From: Coriobacteriales bacterium
GTDB taxonomy: Bacteria; Actinomycetota; Coriobacteriia; Coriobacteriales; UBA8131
Assembly (NCBI GenBank): GCA_031279835.1
Contig: JAITHV010000037.1
Coordinates: forward strand, 1-33,724
DNA length: 33,724 bases
Reading direction: 5' to 3'
Positions within the stretch are counted from its first letter, which is position 1. The number at the start of each line of letters is the position of its first letter. A model generated the notes under the pieces. It was given only the letters and a program-made list of their open reading frames with translations. It was not told the DNA's origin and did no database searches. Below are positions 16,761-24,973 of this stretch, piece by piece. Made by a program: the position numbers and the translations under genes.

Positions 16761-16779
16761 TTATCTGTTGATGAGATAA
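16761..16779. promoter_or_regulatory. Inverted repeat TTATCT-N7-AGATAA upstream of the ModE-like gene
   Basis: Perfect 6-bp arms (16761-16766 and 16774-16779), centre-to-centre distance 13 bp, in an AT-rich intergenic region. It lies about 21 bp upstream of the -35 box, where an operator of a winged-helix dimer could lie. Confidence 0.5.
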
Positions 16780-16799
16780 TACAAAACATTCAGAAAGAC

Positions 16800-16828
16800 T
16801 CGACAATGCTCAGATGTGGTTTTATAAT
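16800..16828 (+). promoter_or_regulatory. Promoter of the ModE-like gene
   Basis: TCGACA (16800-16805, 5 of 6 to TTGACA), 17-nt spacer, TATAAT (16823-16828, perfect). This is the best sigma-70-type promoter seen in the window. Predicted start near 16835; GGAGA then lies 6 nt before ATG 16883. Confidence 0.75.
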
Positions 16829-16845
16829 TGTGTCCTCGACCACAT
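16814..16845. promoter_or_regulatory. Inverted repeat ATGTGGT / ACCACAT bracketing the -10 box
   Basis: Perfect 7-bp arms at 16814-16820 and 16839-16845, 18 nt apart, with the TATAAT box between them. A protein bound here would cover the promoter; the transcript itself begins inside the repeat, so an RNA hairpin is unlikely. Confidence 0.5.
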
Positions 16846-16882
16846 AATCTTACTACAGTCACTATTGGTTTGGAGATAGTAC

Positions 16883-17227
16883 ATGAGAAGCATGAAGCAC
16901 CTCGGGATCAAGACCAGGATCACCATCTACTCGGGCAAGCACTTGGAAGACGGAACCTTCGGCAAGGGAATAGCCATGCTCTTGCGCGGCATTATTGAGA
17001 CGGGATCACTGAACGCCTCTGCCAAAAAGATCCACATGGCCTACAGCAAGGCATGGCGCATCGTCAAAGAGACCGAGCAGAGCTTCGGCTACAACATCAT
17101 CATCCGCGACGGCGCGCGTGGCTCGACGCTTTCGAAGGAAGGCGCCAAGCTCCTCGATGTCTACGAGCAGCTTGAGTCAGAGGCGAGCGCGTTTCTCGAG
17201 CAGCGCTTCAACGAGCTCGTGCGCTAA
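16883..17227 (+). CDS. ModE-type winged-helix DNA-binding protein (no molybdate domain)
   Basis: 114 aa. The whole protein corresponds to the LysR-like winged helix of ModE: FGKGIAMLLRGIIETGSLNASAKKIHMAYSKAWRIVKETEQSFGYNII followed by GARGSTLSKEGAKLLDVYEQLE (wing and dimer helix). Classical ModE also has a C-terminal molybdate-binding (Mop/TOBE) part, which is absent, so any ligand sensing must come from elsewhere. Such single-domain ModE/LysR-like proteins are common in anaerobic actinobacteria. It precedes the kinase operon by 59 bp in the same direction, with its own strong promoter and two inverted repeats upstream that may be autoregulatory sites. Confidence 0.85.
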   Translation: MRSMKHLGIKTRITIYSGKHLEDGTFGKGIAMLLRGIIETGSLNASAKKIHMAYSKAWRIVKETEQSFGYNIIIRDGARGSTLSKEGAKLLDVYEQLESEASAFLEQRFNELVR

Positions 17228-17286
17228 GGCACCAACGCGGTGCTGACGGCCAAGGCGGCCGTCAGCGACTTTAAAGGGCTGTGCCT

Positions 17287-19218
17287 ATGGACCAAAAGCC
17301 GTTGCTCAACCGCTTTAAGCCGCTGCAGCGACGTGGTCGCGGGGGCTTTGGGACGGTGGACGTGGCCTACGACAACGTCCTGCGACGCAATGTGGCCATC
17401 AAGCGCATCCCCCTTCCTGACACCACCGCTGGCCTGCCGGGAATCAAAGAGGCGCGCATCGCCGCCAAGCTCATGGACCCGCACATCGTTGCCGTCCATG
17501 ACTTTGTGATCGCCGGCAACGAGGCGCTCATCATCATGGAGGACATCGACGGGCCGACTCTCGCCGAGCTCATGCAGGCATGCCAGGAACTGCTCGACCT
17601 CACAAGCATCAACGCAATCGTGTCATCAGTTGTACAAGCACTCGAGTGCGCCCACGAGAACCAGGTCCTCCACCTCGACATCAAGCCGTCCAACATCCTC
17701 ATCGACCGCAAAGGGCGCGTCAAAGTGAGCGACTTTGGGCTCGCAGAGCTGGCAGGCACCGCTGGCTACAACGAGCCTGAGGGCGGCACCATCGGCCACA
17801 TGCCCCCAGAACAGCTCGAAGGCGAGCCAGTTGACGAGCGCAGCGACCTTTGGGCGTTAGCGGCGCTCACGTATCAGCTCCTAACAGGTGAGAACCCCTT
17901 TTACGCCCCCGACGTGGCCAGCTCGCTCGCAACCGCGCTTTATGAGCTGCCCCCTGCGCCCTCTGAGCTGCGGCCAGGGCTTGACCCTGCGGCCGACGAG
18001 GTGATCCTTCTGGCGCTGAGCGCGGACAAGGACATGCGCCCCGAGTCCGTCACCGTCTTCTGGAACGAGCTCTCTGCGCATCTGGGCCGCTTGAAGGCAG
18101 GGCGACAAAAGCTCAGGGCGCTCGTCGCGTCCTGGGAGGAGGCAGGTGGAGGGCTCATGCCCGCCTGCGGCGATGACGGCCTCAGCGCGGGGCTTGGCGA
18201 CGACCTCGGTGACGGCCTCAGCGCGGGGCTTGGTGACGACCTCGGTGATGGCCTCGGCGCGGGCGCGGGCTTCGAGGACGCCGGGCAACCCCACAGCGCT
18301 CAGCGACAGTCGGAACTTGCCCGGCGTGCCCGAGGCATCGCCGCGCGCGTCGCGGCGGCAGTCGGCTGCGGCAGCTACGCCCTGCTCGGCGCGAGCGGCC
18401 TTCGCGCATTAGCCAGCCAGCTTGACGCCGGCCTCGCGGGTGGCACAGCCGCTGGGCTTAGCCCTGCAGCAGACGCGGCAGGTGTCTCTGTCGTCGCGCT
18501 TGCCGTCGCAGGCGCCGTCGCGCTCGTCGGCTTTCTCTCTCCCTCGCTCGGAGTGGCGCTTGCAGGCGTCCTGCTCGCAGTGGGGCTTGTTGCTGCAGGC
18601 TACCCGCTTGCCGGGGCAGCTGCGCTGGCCGCGCTGGCCGCATGGTGGCTCTTGTGCGGCAGGCTCTCGGCTGTTGACGCGACCGTCATGTCGCTTGTCC
18701 CGCTCGCCGCAGCGACAGGCGTCCCACTGGCCATTCCCCTGCTCGCTGGCTGCTTCCTCGCGCTTCGGCGCTCTGTGCCGCTCGCCCTTTATGCCGCGGC
18801 CCTATTGGCTGCCCTCGGCGCCTTGACTTCCGCGCCGCTCCTGGCGATTGCGGGAGGTCCTTTGACGAGCGGGCTTGCGCTGCGCCTGTACGGCGCGCCC
18901 GAGGCCTTCGATGGGCTTGTTGCGGCCTTTACGGATGGCGCGACGCTGCTTGGGCTGCTGGGCGCAGCGCTCGCGGCGGCGATCATGTCGCTGGTCGGCA
19001 GGCGCCGCACTCAGGTATCATACGGAGTAGCTGTTTTCCTGGCAGTCGGCGTATACGGGCTTCTCGCCTTCGCGGCGCCGGTGATGACATCTCTCGCGCC
19101 GGCGCGACTTGCCCCGGCCGAAATTATCGTTCAGCTTGCGGTGCCTGTGCTCGTGCTCGTCGCCCTCAAGGGCGCAGGAGCGCTGCCTGACGCCGAGAGA
19201 GACCAGACAAAGGAGTAG
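17287..19218 (+). CDS. Polytopic membrane serine/threonine protein kinase (non-RD type)
   Basis: 643 aa from ATG 17287, preceded by AAAGGG. The N-terminal Hanks kinase domain (about 10-265) has GRGGFGTV (17-24), the ATP lysine K39, HLDIKPSN (129-136), SDFGLAE (DFG 149-151) and MPPEQLEG. The HRD arginine is leucine (HLD), so it is a non-RD kinase, and the activation loop has few Ser/Thr. Next comes a Gly/Asp-rich linker with tandem repeats (about 297-330), then about nine hydrophobic segments (370-635) instead of the usual single helix and PASTA sensor. It heads the fhaA-fhaB-phosphatase-SEDS/PBP cluster and ends 2 nt before fhaA, so it is probably the PknA-position kinase. The membrane half resembles nothing I can name. 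Confidence 0.85.
   Translation: MDQKPLLNRFKPLQRRGRGGFGTVDVAYDNVLRRNVAIKRIPLPDTTAGLPGIKEARIAAKLMDPHIVAVHDFVIAGNEALIIMEDIDGPTLAELMQACQELLDLTSINAIVSSVVQALECAHENQVLHLDIKPSNILIDRKGRVKVSDFGLAELAGTAGYNEPEGGTIGHMPPEQLEGEPVDERSDLWALAALTYQLLTGENPFYAPDVASSLATALYELPPAPSELRPGLDPAADEVILLALSADKDMRPESVTVFWNELSAHLGRLKAGRQKLRALVASWEEAGGGLMPACGDDGLSAGLGDDLGDGLSAGLGDDLGDGLGAGAGFEDAGQPHSAQRQSELARRARGIAARVAAAVGCGSYALLGASGLRALASQLDAGLAGGTAAGLSPAADAAGVSVVALAVAGAVALVGFLSPSLGVALAGVLLAVGLVAAGYPLAGAAALAALAAWWLLCGRLSAVDATVMSLVPLAAATGVPLAIPLLAGCFLALRRSVPLALYAAALLAALGALTSAPLLAIAGGPLTSGLALRLYGAPEAFDGLVAAFTDGATLLGLLGAALAAAIMSLVGRRRTQVSYGVAVFLAVGVYGLLAFAAPVMTSLAPARLAPAEIIVQLAVPVLVLVALKGAGALPDAERDQTKE
18175..18246 (+). repeat. 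36-bp tandem repeat inside the polytopic kinase gene
   Basis: Two nearly identical 36-bp copies (18175-18210, 18211-18246), with a decayed third starting at 18247. They encode the 12-residue unit DGLSAGLGDDLG in the linker between kinase and membrane domain. The copy number is likely to vary. Confidence 0.85.
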
Positions 19219-19220
19219 GT

Positions 19221-20327
19221 ATGGCCATGAGGCGCCCACAGCCTGGCCGGCAGCCTGGCCGGCCTTCTGGCAGCCGCCCCCCAGCGCAGCCAAAGCGCGT
19301 CCCCACAAGGCAGCTCGCAGGCCCACCCGCGAGACAGCCGGCAAAAAGACCGCGCCAAAACGTGCTTGACCGTCTTGAGAACGGCATGGAGAACGCGGTG
19401 GACGCGGCGGCAGGCGCGGTCTTCTCCTCATCAATAGAGCCTGCGCAGATCGCCAAGAAGGCCGAGAAGCGCATGAAGTCGGCGAGGCTCGTCGGCGCTG
19501 GGCGCCAATACGCCCCGACGCTTTACAACGTCTTGGTGAGCCAGGTGGACGACCAGCGTCTCTTTGGGTTCTACCCTACCATTGCCGCCGAGGTCGAGAC
19601 CTATCTCATGGCCAAAGGAGCCGACGCGGGGCTGGACTTCGACGGGCGCCCGCTCGTGCGCTTCATTGTGGACGCGAAGCTGCGCAAGGGGCGCTTCGAC
19701 GTCATAGCAGAAAACGTTGCCGCGCCCATCGTCCGCCAGCTGCGCGACGAGGAGATGGCGTATTACGGGATCACTCCCCCGGGCAAGAAGGGGACAAGCC
19801 CCGATGAGCTTGCCGAAGGCATTGCGCTTCCGGTCATCGAGTACCTCGACGAGAAGGGCGGCGGGGACGAGAAGGGCGACGCCCCCGGCACCGCCCCGTC
19901 AAGCCTCCCCAACCTCCCCGGTTTTAACGGCCTTGGCGCCCAAGCCCCAGCCTTGGCCGGCGCGCCTAGTGGGGCTGCCACGGCCTTTGCCTTGTCGGCG
20001 ATGCCTGACGCGGCAGACGAGGACGAGCCCCTGCCAAGCAAGGGCAACGCGGCGTTCATCGAGTTCGGGACGGGCACGGTCTACCGGCTTGGCCTGCGCG
20101 TCATGGAGCTGGGACGCGACCCAAGCTGCCCTCTGTGCGTCAATGACGCAAACGCGTCGCGCCGCCACGCTCGCGTCACGCAAGATGCGATCGGCGCTTG
20201 GAAGATCACTGACCTCGGCTCGACGAACGGCACCCTGCTCAACGGGACGCCCGTCTCCCAAGCGGCCTTGAACGAGGGCGACCTCGTGACCATTGGGACG
20301 ACGGAGCTTGAGTTTCGCAACGGCTAA
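19221..20327 (+). CDS. fhaA: FhaA-like protein: DUF3662 plus FHA domain
   Basis: 368 aa. A Pro/Arg/Gln-rich N-terminus (1-45) precedes a DUF3662 (FhaA N-terminal) domain (about 47-175: VLDRLENGMENAVDAAAGAVF, then YAPTLYNVLVS). A flexible Gly/Ala/Pro linker leads to a C-terminal FHA domain (about 275-367) with LGRDPSCPL, ASRRHARV and LGSTNGTLLNG, the phosphothreonine-binding residues. In mycobacteria FhaA is a substrate of PknA/PknB, binds phosphorylated partners and helps regulate peptidoglycan synthesis at the membrane. Start ATG 19221 with AAAGGAG upstream, 2 nt after the kinase stop, so translation is coupled. Confidence 0.9.
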   Translation: MAMRRPQPGRQPGRPSGSRPPAQPKRVPTRQLAGPPARQPAKRPRQNVLDRLENGMENAVDAAAGAVFSSSIEPAQIAKKAEKRMKSARLVGAGRQYAPTLYNVLVSQVDDQRLFGFYPTIAAEVETYLMAKGADAGLDFDGRPLVRFIVDAKLRKGRFDVIAENVAAPIVRQLRDEEMAYYGITPPGKKGTSPDELAEGIALPVIEYLDEKGGGDEKGDAPGTAPSSLPNLPGFNGLGAQAPALAGAPSGAATAFALSAMPDAADEDEPLPSKGNAAFIEFGTGTVYRLGLRVMELGRDPSCPLCVNDANASRRHARVTQDAIGAWKITDLGSTNGTLLNGTPVSQAALNEGDLVTIGTTELEFRNG

Positions 20328-20438
20328 GGCCATGAGACAAGCCGCGGCCGCACATCCTGCCCTACCTTGGCCAGACAACCCTGGACTGAGCTTGCGCCAT
20401 GCACTCGTAGCCACGACAGGCAAGGAGGCCAAGGCCGC

Positions 20439-20852
20439 GTGATAGACATAACCTTGCTGGCCGGCCGGCTGCTGCTCATTGCGTTGCTGTTCTTGTTCCT
20501 GTTCGCAGTGATGCGCACAGGAATCGGGCTGGTGCGCGGCCAGAGCAAGCGCGCCGAGCGCTGGGCTATCGCTGTCGAGCGCGGCCCGCGCGAGCTGCGT
20601 GGCGTGAGCATCGACGTCATCGGCCCGATAGTCGTCGGGCGCTCTCCTGGCGCCGACATCGTGGTTGCCGCCGACTTCGTCTCGGGCCGCCACGCACGGT
20701 TCTCGCTCCTGGGAGACGAGCTCGTCGTCGAAGACCTCGGCTCGACCAACGGGACTCTGGTCAACGCACGGCGCATCGACGCCCCCACTGCCCTTGCCTC
20801 GGGCGACCTGGTAGTCATCGGCGACGTCACACTGCGGGCACGATACTCATGA
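20439..20852 (+). CDS. fhaB: FhaB/FipA-like membrane-anchored FHA protein
   Basis: 137 aa from GTG 20439 (AAGGAGG 10 nt upstream). One N-terminal membrane helix (about 5-22, LLAGRLLLIALLFLFLFAV) is followed by a cytoplasmic FHA domain (about 45-135) with VVGRSPGADIV, SGRHARF and LGSTNGTLVN. The FhaB homologue of mycobacteria is a PknB-phosphorylated partner in divisome/elongasome control. This start gives the helix directly at the N-terminus; the longer frame to 20367 lacks a ribosome site. It overlaps the PP2C gene by 4 nt (ATGA). Confidence 0.9.
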   Translation: MIDITLLAGRLLLIALLFLFLFAVMRTGIGLVRGQSKRAERWAIAVERGPRELRGVSIDVIGPIVVGRSPGADIVVAADFVSGRHARFSLLGDELVVEDLGSTNGTLVNARRIDAPTALASGDLVVIGDVTLRARYS

Positions 20853-22063
20853 CACCACAGCAGAAAGCCTTCGGTGCGCGGACCGACGTCGGCTGCGTGC
20901 GCACGCACAACGAGGACTCCCTCATCGTCAGCCCGCCGCTGTACGCCGTCGCCGACGGGATGGGCGGGCATGCCGCCGGCGAGGTGGCCAGCGAGGTGGC
21001 AGTGCAGGCGCTTGCCGAACGTGCGCCTGCGACGCTCGACAAGGAGCTGCTGCGCCAGGCCGTCGTGCATGCCAACAACGCGATCATCGACGCGGCGCGG
21101 CGCGGCGCGGGCAAGCCGGGCATGGGCTGCACGCTCACGGCAGCCTTGCTTGAAGGCACCAAGCTGCTGGTCGCCCAGGTAGGCGACTCGCGCGCCTACC
21201 TTCTCACCAGCCAAGGCGAGCTCATCCAGCTGACGCGCGACCACTCGCTCGTCGAAGAGCTCGTCGCGAGTGGCCAGATCACGCGGGACGAGGCTGCCGT
21301 GCACCCGAAACGCTCCATCATCACGCGCGCGCTCGGTTCAGTCCCCGATGCCGAGCCCGACCTGTTCGAGCTTGACGTGCTCGTTGGCGAGCGGGTCCTC
21401 CTGTGCTCAGACGGTCTTTCGGGCATGGTCAGCGACGAGACGATGAGCGCCATCTTGCTCAAGGAGCGCGACCCGCAGCAGGCAGCCGACGCCTTGGTCG
21501 AGGAGGCGCGCGCCAACGGCGGCCTGGACAACATCACCGCTATTGTCGTCGTGGCAGACGACCCACACGCCTCAGCGCCCAGCACGGGCGCCGAGAGGCA
21601 GCCTCACGGCACCAAGCGCGCAGGCGAGGCCAGGCGCGCAGGCAAGGCCAGGCGACGGCCAAGGGCGTCCGGACGTGCGGGCAAGCGGCTGCCGCTGGGG
21701 GTCATAACCTTTCTGATCCTGCTCGTGCTGCTTGTGGGCGGCGCGGTGGGCGGCGTGTGCCTCTATGCGAGCAATGTCGCGTTCTTGCGCGTTGAGGACG
21801 GGGCGGTAAGCGTGTACCGGGGCCTGACCACAGAGGTGCTGCCGGGCGTGCGGCTTGAATGGCTTGAGGCGCGCACTGAGGTCCCTGCCGACCTCCTGCC
21901 GAGCACCACCCGCGAGCGTCTGGTGCTCGGCATCCAGGTGGACTCGCTCGGCGACGCCTGGGCGCTCGTGGCCCAATACGAGAGCGACTATGCCACCACG
22001 GGCAGCGACCAGGCGCCTGACGTGCGCACGGGCACCGGACCCGAGGGGCAGGCGGCGCCGTGA
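20849..22063 (+). CDS. pstP: PP2C-family serine/threonine phosphatase (PstP type)
   Basis: 404 aa. Metal-dependent phosphatase domain (about 5-240) with the PPM motifs TDVGCVRTHNED, VADGMGGHAAGE, VGDSRAYLL, LLCSDGLSGMV and GGLDNITAIVV. Then a very basic Ala/Arg/Gly/Lys linker (about 245-280, encoded by short repeats around 21616-21655), one membrane helix (281-307) and an extracellular tail of about 95 residues. It would reverse phosphorylation by the two kinases of the cluster. Overlaps fhaB by 4 nt at its start and the SEDS-PBP gene by 1-4 nt at its end, so the unit is translationally coupled. Confidence 0.93.
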   Translation: MTPQQKAFGARTDVGCVRTHNEDSLIVSPPLYAVADGMGGHAAGEVASEVAVQALAERAPATLDKELLRQAVVHANNAIIDAARRGAGKPGMGCTLTAALLEGTKLLVAQVGDSRAYLLTSQGELIQLTRDHSLVEELVASGQITRDEAAVHPKRSIITRALGSVPDAEPDLFELDVLVGERVLLCSDGLSGMVSDETMSAILLKERDPQQAADALVEEARANGGLDNITAIVVVADDPHASAPSTGAERQPHGTKRAGEARRAGKARRRPRASGRAGKRLPLGVITFLILLVLLVGGAVGGVCLYASNVAFLRVEDGAVSVYRGLTTEVLPGVRLEWLEARTEVPADLLPSTTRERLVLGIQVDSLGDAWALVAQYESDYATTGSDQAPDVRTGTGPEGQAAP

Positions 22064-24870
22064 TGAGCGTCACGTCTGCCCACTTGGCCAGGCGCACCGT
22101 CGAGCTGCTGCTTCTCCTTGCGGCCTCGCCGGTCGTTGTATTATTATTTATTCTAGCTATTTTAAATGACGGTCGCCCCCTTGACGCCTACTCGCTCGCC
22201 GTGCCCGTCGGGCTGTTCGTCGCCTTTCTCGCCTCGCACCTTGCCGTGCGCTTCTTGGCGCCCCAGGCAGACCCGGCGCTGCTGCCGCTCGCCTTTCTTC
22301 TGAGCGGCATAGGCATTGCCTTCGTCATGCGCCTTGACGCCCAGCTCGCCGAACGTCAGGTGCTCTGGCTGTTCTTGAGCATCGCCGCCATGCTACTCGT
22401 GCTCATCGCAGTGCGCTCGGTGCGCAGGCTCGGCGACTACAAGTACACGATACTCGTGCTCGGCCTCGTGTTTCTCCTGCTCCCCGCCTTTGTCGGCACA
22501 GAGCACAACGGCTCGCGGATCTGGCTCAATTTCGCGGGCTTCTCCTTCCAGCCAGGCGAGCTTGCCAAGGTGCTCATCGTGCTGTTTCTGGCCGGGTACC
22601 TAGCCGACAACCGCGAGATGCTCTCGGCAAGCGGCCGGCGTCTCGGAGCACTGCACATCCCTGATTTTCGCACGCTCGTACCACTTGTCGTCATGTGGGG
22701 CATCAGCTTTCTCGTCGTCGTCTTTGAGCGGGACCTCGGCAGCGCGCTGCTGTTCTTCGGGCTGTTCGTGCTCATGCTCTACGTCGCCACGGGGCGCATC
22801 AGCTTCGTCGTCATCGCCGTCATCCTCGGCGTCGTCGGCGCCGTAGCCGCCTACTACCTGTTCGACCATGTGCGCGCGCGCGTCAGCATTTGGATAGACC
22901 CGTTCGCCTTCTCGAAGACGAGCGGCTACCAGTTGGTGCAGGCCCTCTACTCGCTCGCCGACGGCTCTCTTGTCGGCACCGGCATCGGGCGCGGCAACCC
23001 CACGCTCATCCCCATTGTAGAGAGCGACTTCATCTTTGCCGCCATTGCCGAGGAGATGGGCCTGCTCGGCGCCGCAGGGGTGCTCATCGCCTTCATGCTG
23101 CTCGTGGTGCGCGGCTTAGCTATCGCGAGCACCGCGCGCTCCGACCAGGAGGCGTTCACTGCCGCCGGCCTGACAGGCGCGCTCTCGCTCCAGGCCGCCG
23201 TCATCGTCGGAGGCGTCACGGGCCTCATGCCCCTCACCGGCGTGACGCTCCCCTTCATGAGCCAAGGCGGCTCCTCACTGCTGGCGAGCTTTGTCATTGT
23301 CGGGCTTCTGCTCCGGGTCAGCAACGACGCTCCCGGGCACGCCCATGAGCTCCAGACGGCTATCTCGTTGTCGGGAGGCGTGCTCGGGCGTGTCGCGCTT
23401 GGCAAACGACTCGTCACCGTTGTTACCTGTTTTTGCCTCGTCTTTGCCGTCTGCATCGGAAACCTCACCTGGCAGATGGTGGTCCGCGCCCCCGAGATAC
23501 GGGCGCTCCCGGCAAACAGCCACCGTCTCATCGCAGAGACGCGCATACAGCGCGGGGCCATCCTCAGCTCTGACGGGGTAGTGCTCGCGCGCAGCGTCGA
23601 CACTGAGGACGGCAGCTATCGGCGCGAGTACCCGCAAGGCCAGCTTGCCGCCCATGTGGTCGGGTACTCGTCGGTCCGCTATGGGCTTGCCGGCGTCGAG
23701 GCGAGCCAGCAGGAGACCCTTCGGGGAGAGTCGGGCTTCACGAGCTGGAGCGAGGCGATAAGCTCGCTTGCTGGGGCCGGCGTCGGCGGAAACGACGTCA
23801 CTTTGACCATCGACAGCCGCCTTCAGGCAAAGGCCGAGCAGGTGCTCGCCGGCCACACGGGCGCCGCCGTGCTGCTGGATGCCGAGACGGGAGAAGTGCT
23901 CGCCTGCGCGAGCGCGCCGACCTACGACATCAATCTCGTGGAGGAACTGCTGGCCGGAGAAGTCGCGGCCGCCTCTGACGGCATCGAGGGCACGCCTGGC
24001 GACGCGGGCACAGACGCGGCCGGCTCTGCGTTGTTCAACCGCGCCACCATGGGGCTGTACGCGCCTGGCTCCACCTTCAAGATCGTCACGCTCACCGCCG
24101 CCTTGCAGCGCGGCGGCATCAAGCTCACCGACAGCTACAACGCGCCGAGCTCGATCGACATTGGCAACGCCCCGGTGACGAACTATGAAAAGCAGGACTA
24201 CGGGCGCCTGAGCGTCAAGCGCGCCTTTGAGATCTCGTCCAACACCGCCTTTGCGCAGATAGCTGCTCAAATAGGCGCGGCGGCGCTTGTCTCCACGTCC
24301 CGCAGCTTTGGGTTTGGCCAGCAGGTCGGACAAGACTTCAGCGTCGCCGTGTCGCTCATGCCCGACCCCGGCGTCATGACCGAGTGGGAGACTGCCTGGG
24401 CAGGCGCCGGGATGCCGGTGGGCAGCCACCGCGGCTCGCCGCCCGGCCCGCAGGCCACTGTGGTCCAGATGGCCCTGGTCGGCTCGGCCTTTGCCAACCA
24501 AGGCGTCGTCATGAACCCCTTTGTGGTGGCCAAAACTACCGCGCCCAACGGCACAACGCTCACCCGCACCGCAGCCCAGCCGCTCAACACCGTCGCCTCC
24601 GCCGACGTAGTGGCCTCGGTCAACGAGGCGATGGCTGGCGTCGTGGCCCAAGGAACGGGCGTACAGGCCCAGGTATCAGGCCATACCGTCTATGGCAAGA
24701 CCGGCACCGCAGAGACCGGCGACGGCAAGAACAACTCATGGTTCGTGGGCCATGTGAACGTCGGCGGGCGCACGGTGGCAGTCGCCCTCGTGTTCGAGCA
24801 GGCCGCCTCCGGCGCAGCAACTGCCCCGGCCCGCCAGATACTCGAAGAGGCGGTCGCGGTCTATGGCTAG
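22060..24870 (+). CDS. Natural fusion of a SEDS glycosyltransferase (RodA/FtsW) and a class B penicillin-binding transpeptidase
   Basis: 936 aa from GTG 22060 (ATG 22063 equally possible; both overlap the PP2C stop). N-terminal SEDS half (about 1-430): ten or so helices, with NGSRIWLNFAGFSFQPGELAK, the loop aspartate D323 in VESDFIFAAIAEEMG matching the catalytic Asp of RodA, and PFMSQGGSS. A linker helix (about 447-465) leads to a transpeptidase half (about 490-936) with a short PBP dimer-like region (RGAILSSDG, YGLAGVEASQQETL), the SxxK serine S671 (GSTFK), SSN (726-728) and KTG (880-882). One chain thus polymerises glycan and crosslinks stem peptides. In mycobacteria rodA and pbpA are separate adjacent genes at this locus. 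Codons 22135-22167 are abnormally AT-rich. Confidence 0.95.
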   Translation: MMSVTSAHLARRTVELLLLLAASPVVVLLFILAILNDGRPLDAYSLAVPVGLFVAFLASHLAVRFLAPQADPALLPLAFLLSGIGIAFVMRLDAQLAERQVLWLFLSIAAMLLVLIAVRSVRRLGDYKYTILVLGLVFLLLPAFVGTEHNGSRIWLNFAGFSFQPGELAKVLIVLFLAGYLADNREMLSASGRRLGALHIPDFRTLVPLVVMWGISFLVVVFERDLGSALLFFGLFVLMLYVATGRISFVVIAVILGVVGAVAAYYLFDHVRARVSIWIDPFAFSKTSGYQLVQALYSLADGSLVGTGIGRGNPTLIPIVESDFIFAAIAEEMGLLGAAGVLIAFMLLVVRGLAIASTARSDQEAFTAAGLTGALSLQAAVIVGGVTGLMPLTGVTLPFMSQGGSSLLASFVIVGLLLRVSNDAPGHAHELQTAISLSGGVLGRVALGKRLVTVVTCFCLVFAVCIGNLTWQMVVRAPEIRALPANSHRLIAETRIQRGAILSSDGVVLARSVDTEDGSYRREYPQGQLAAHVVGYSSVRYGLAGVEASQQETLRGESGFTSWSEAISSLAGAGVGGNDVTLTIDSRLQAKAEQVLAGHTGAAVLLDAETGEVLACASAPTYDINLVEELLAGEVAAASDGIEGTPGDAGTDAAGSALFNRATMGLYAPGSTFKIVTLTAALQRGGIKLTDSYNAPSSIDIGNAPVTNYEKQDYGRLSVKRAFEISSNTAFAQIAAQIGAAALVSTSRSFGFGQQVGQDFSVAVSLMPDPGVMTEWETAWAGAGMPVGSHRGSPPGPQATVVQMALVGSAFANQGVVMNPFVVAKTTAPNGTTLTRTAAQPLNTVASADVVASVNEAMAGVVAQGTGVQAQVSGHTVYGKTGTAETGDGKNNSWFVGHVNVGGRTVAVALVFEQAASGAATAPARQILEEAVAVYG
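22135..22167 (+). other. AT-rich rare-codon patch in the first membrane helix of the SEDS-PBP gene
   Basis: Eleven consecutive codons all end in A or T, including three TTA and one CTA for leucine, in a gene that otherwise uses almost only G/C-ending codons. They encode part of the first helix. The patch could slow translation, act as an internal promoter-like element, or reflect local selection on the mRNA. Confidence 0.8.
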
Positions 24871-24973
24871 GCTCACGCGCCCAGGGTGCTTCACGGGGAG
24901 TGGACCGTTTTTGTCCCCCTTGCCTACAGGGCGCACGTCAGTAGTTGTCCATCGTGCCGCGTACGCAGTACGG

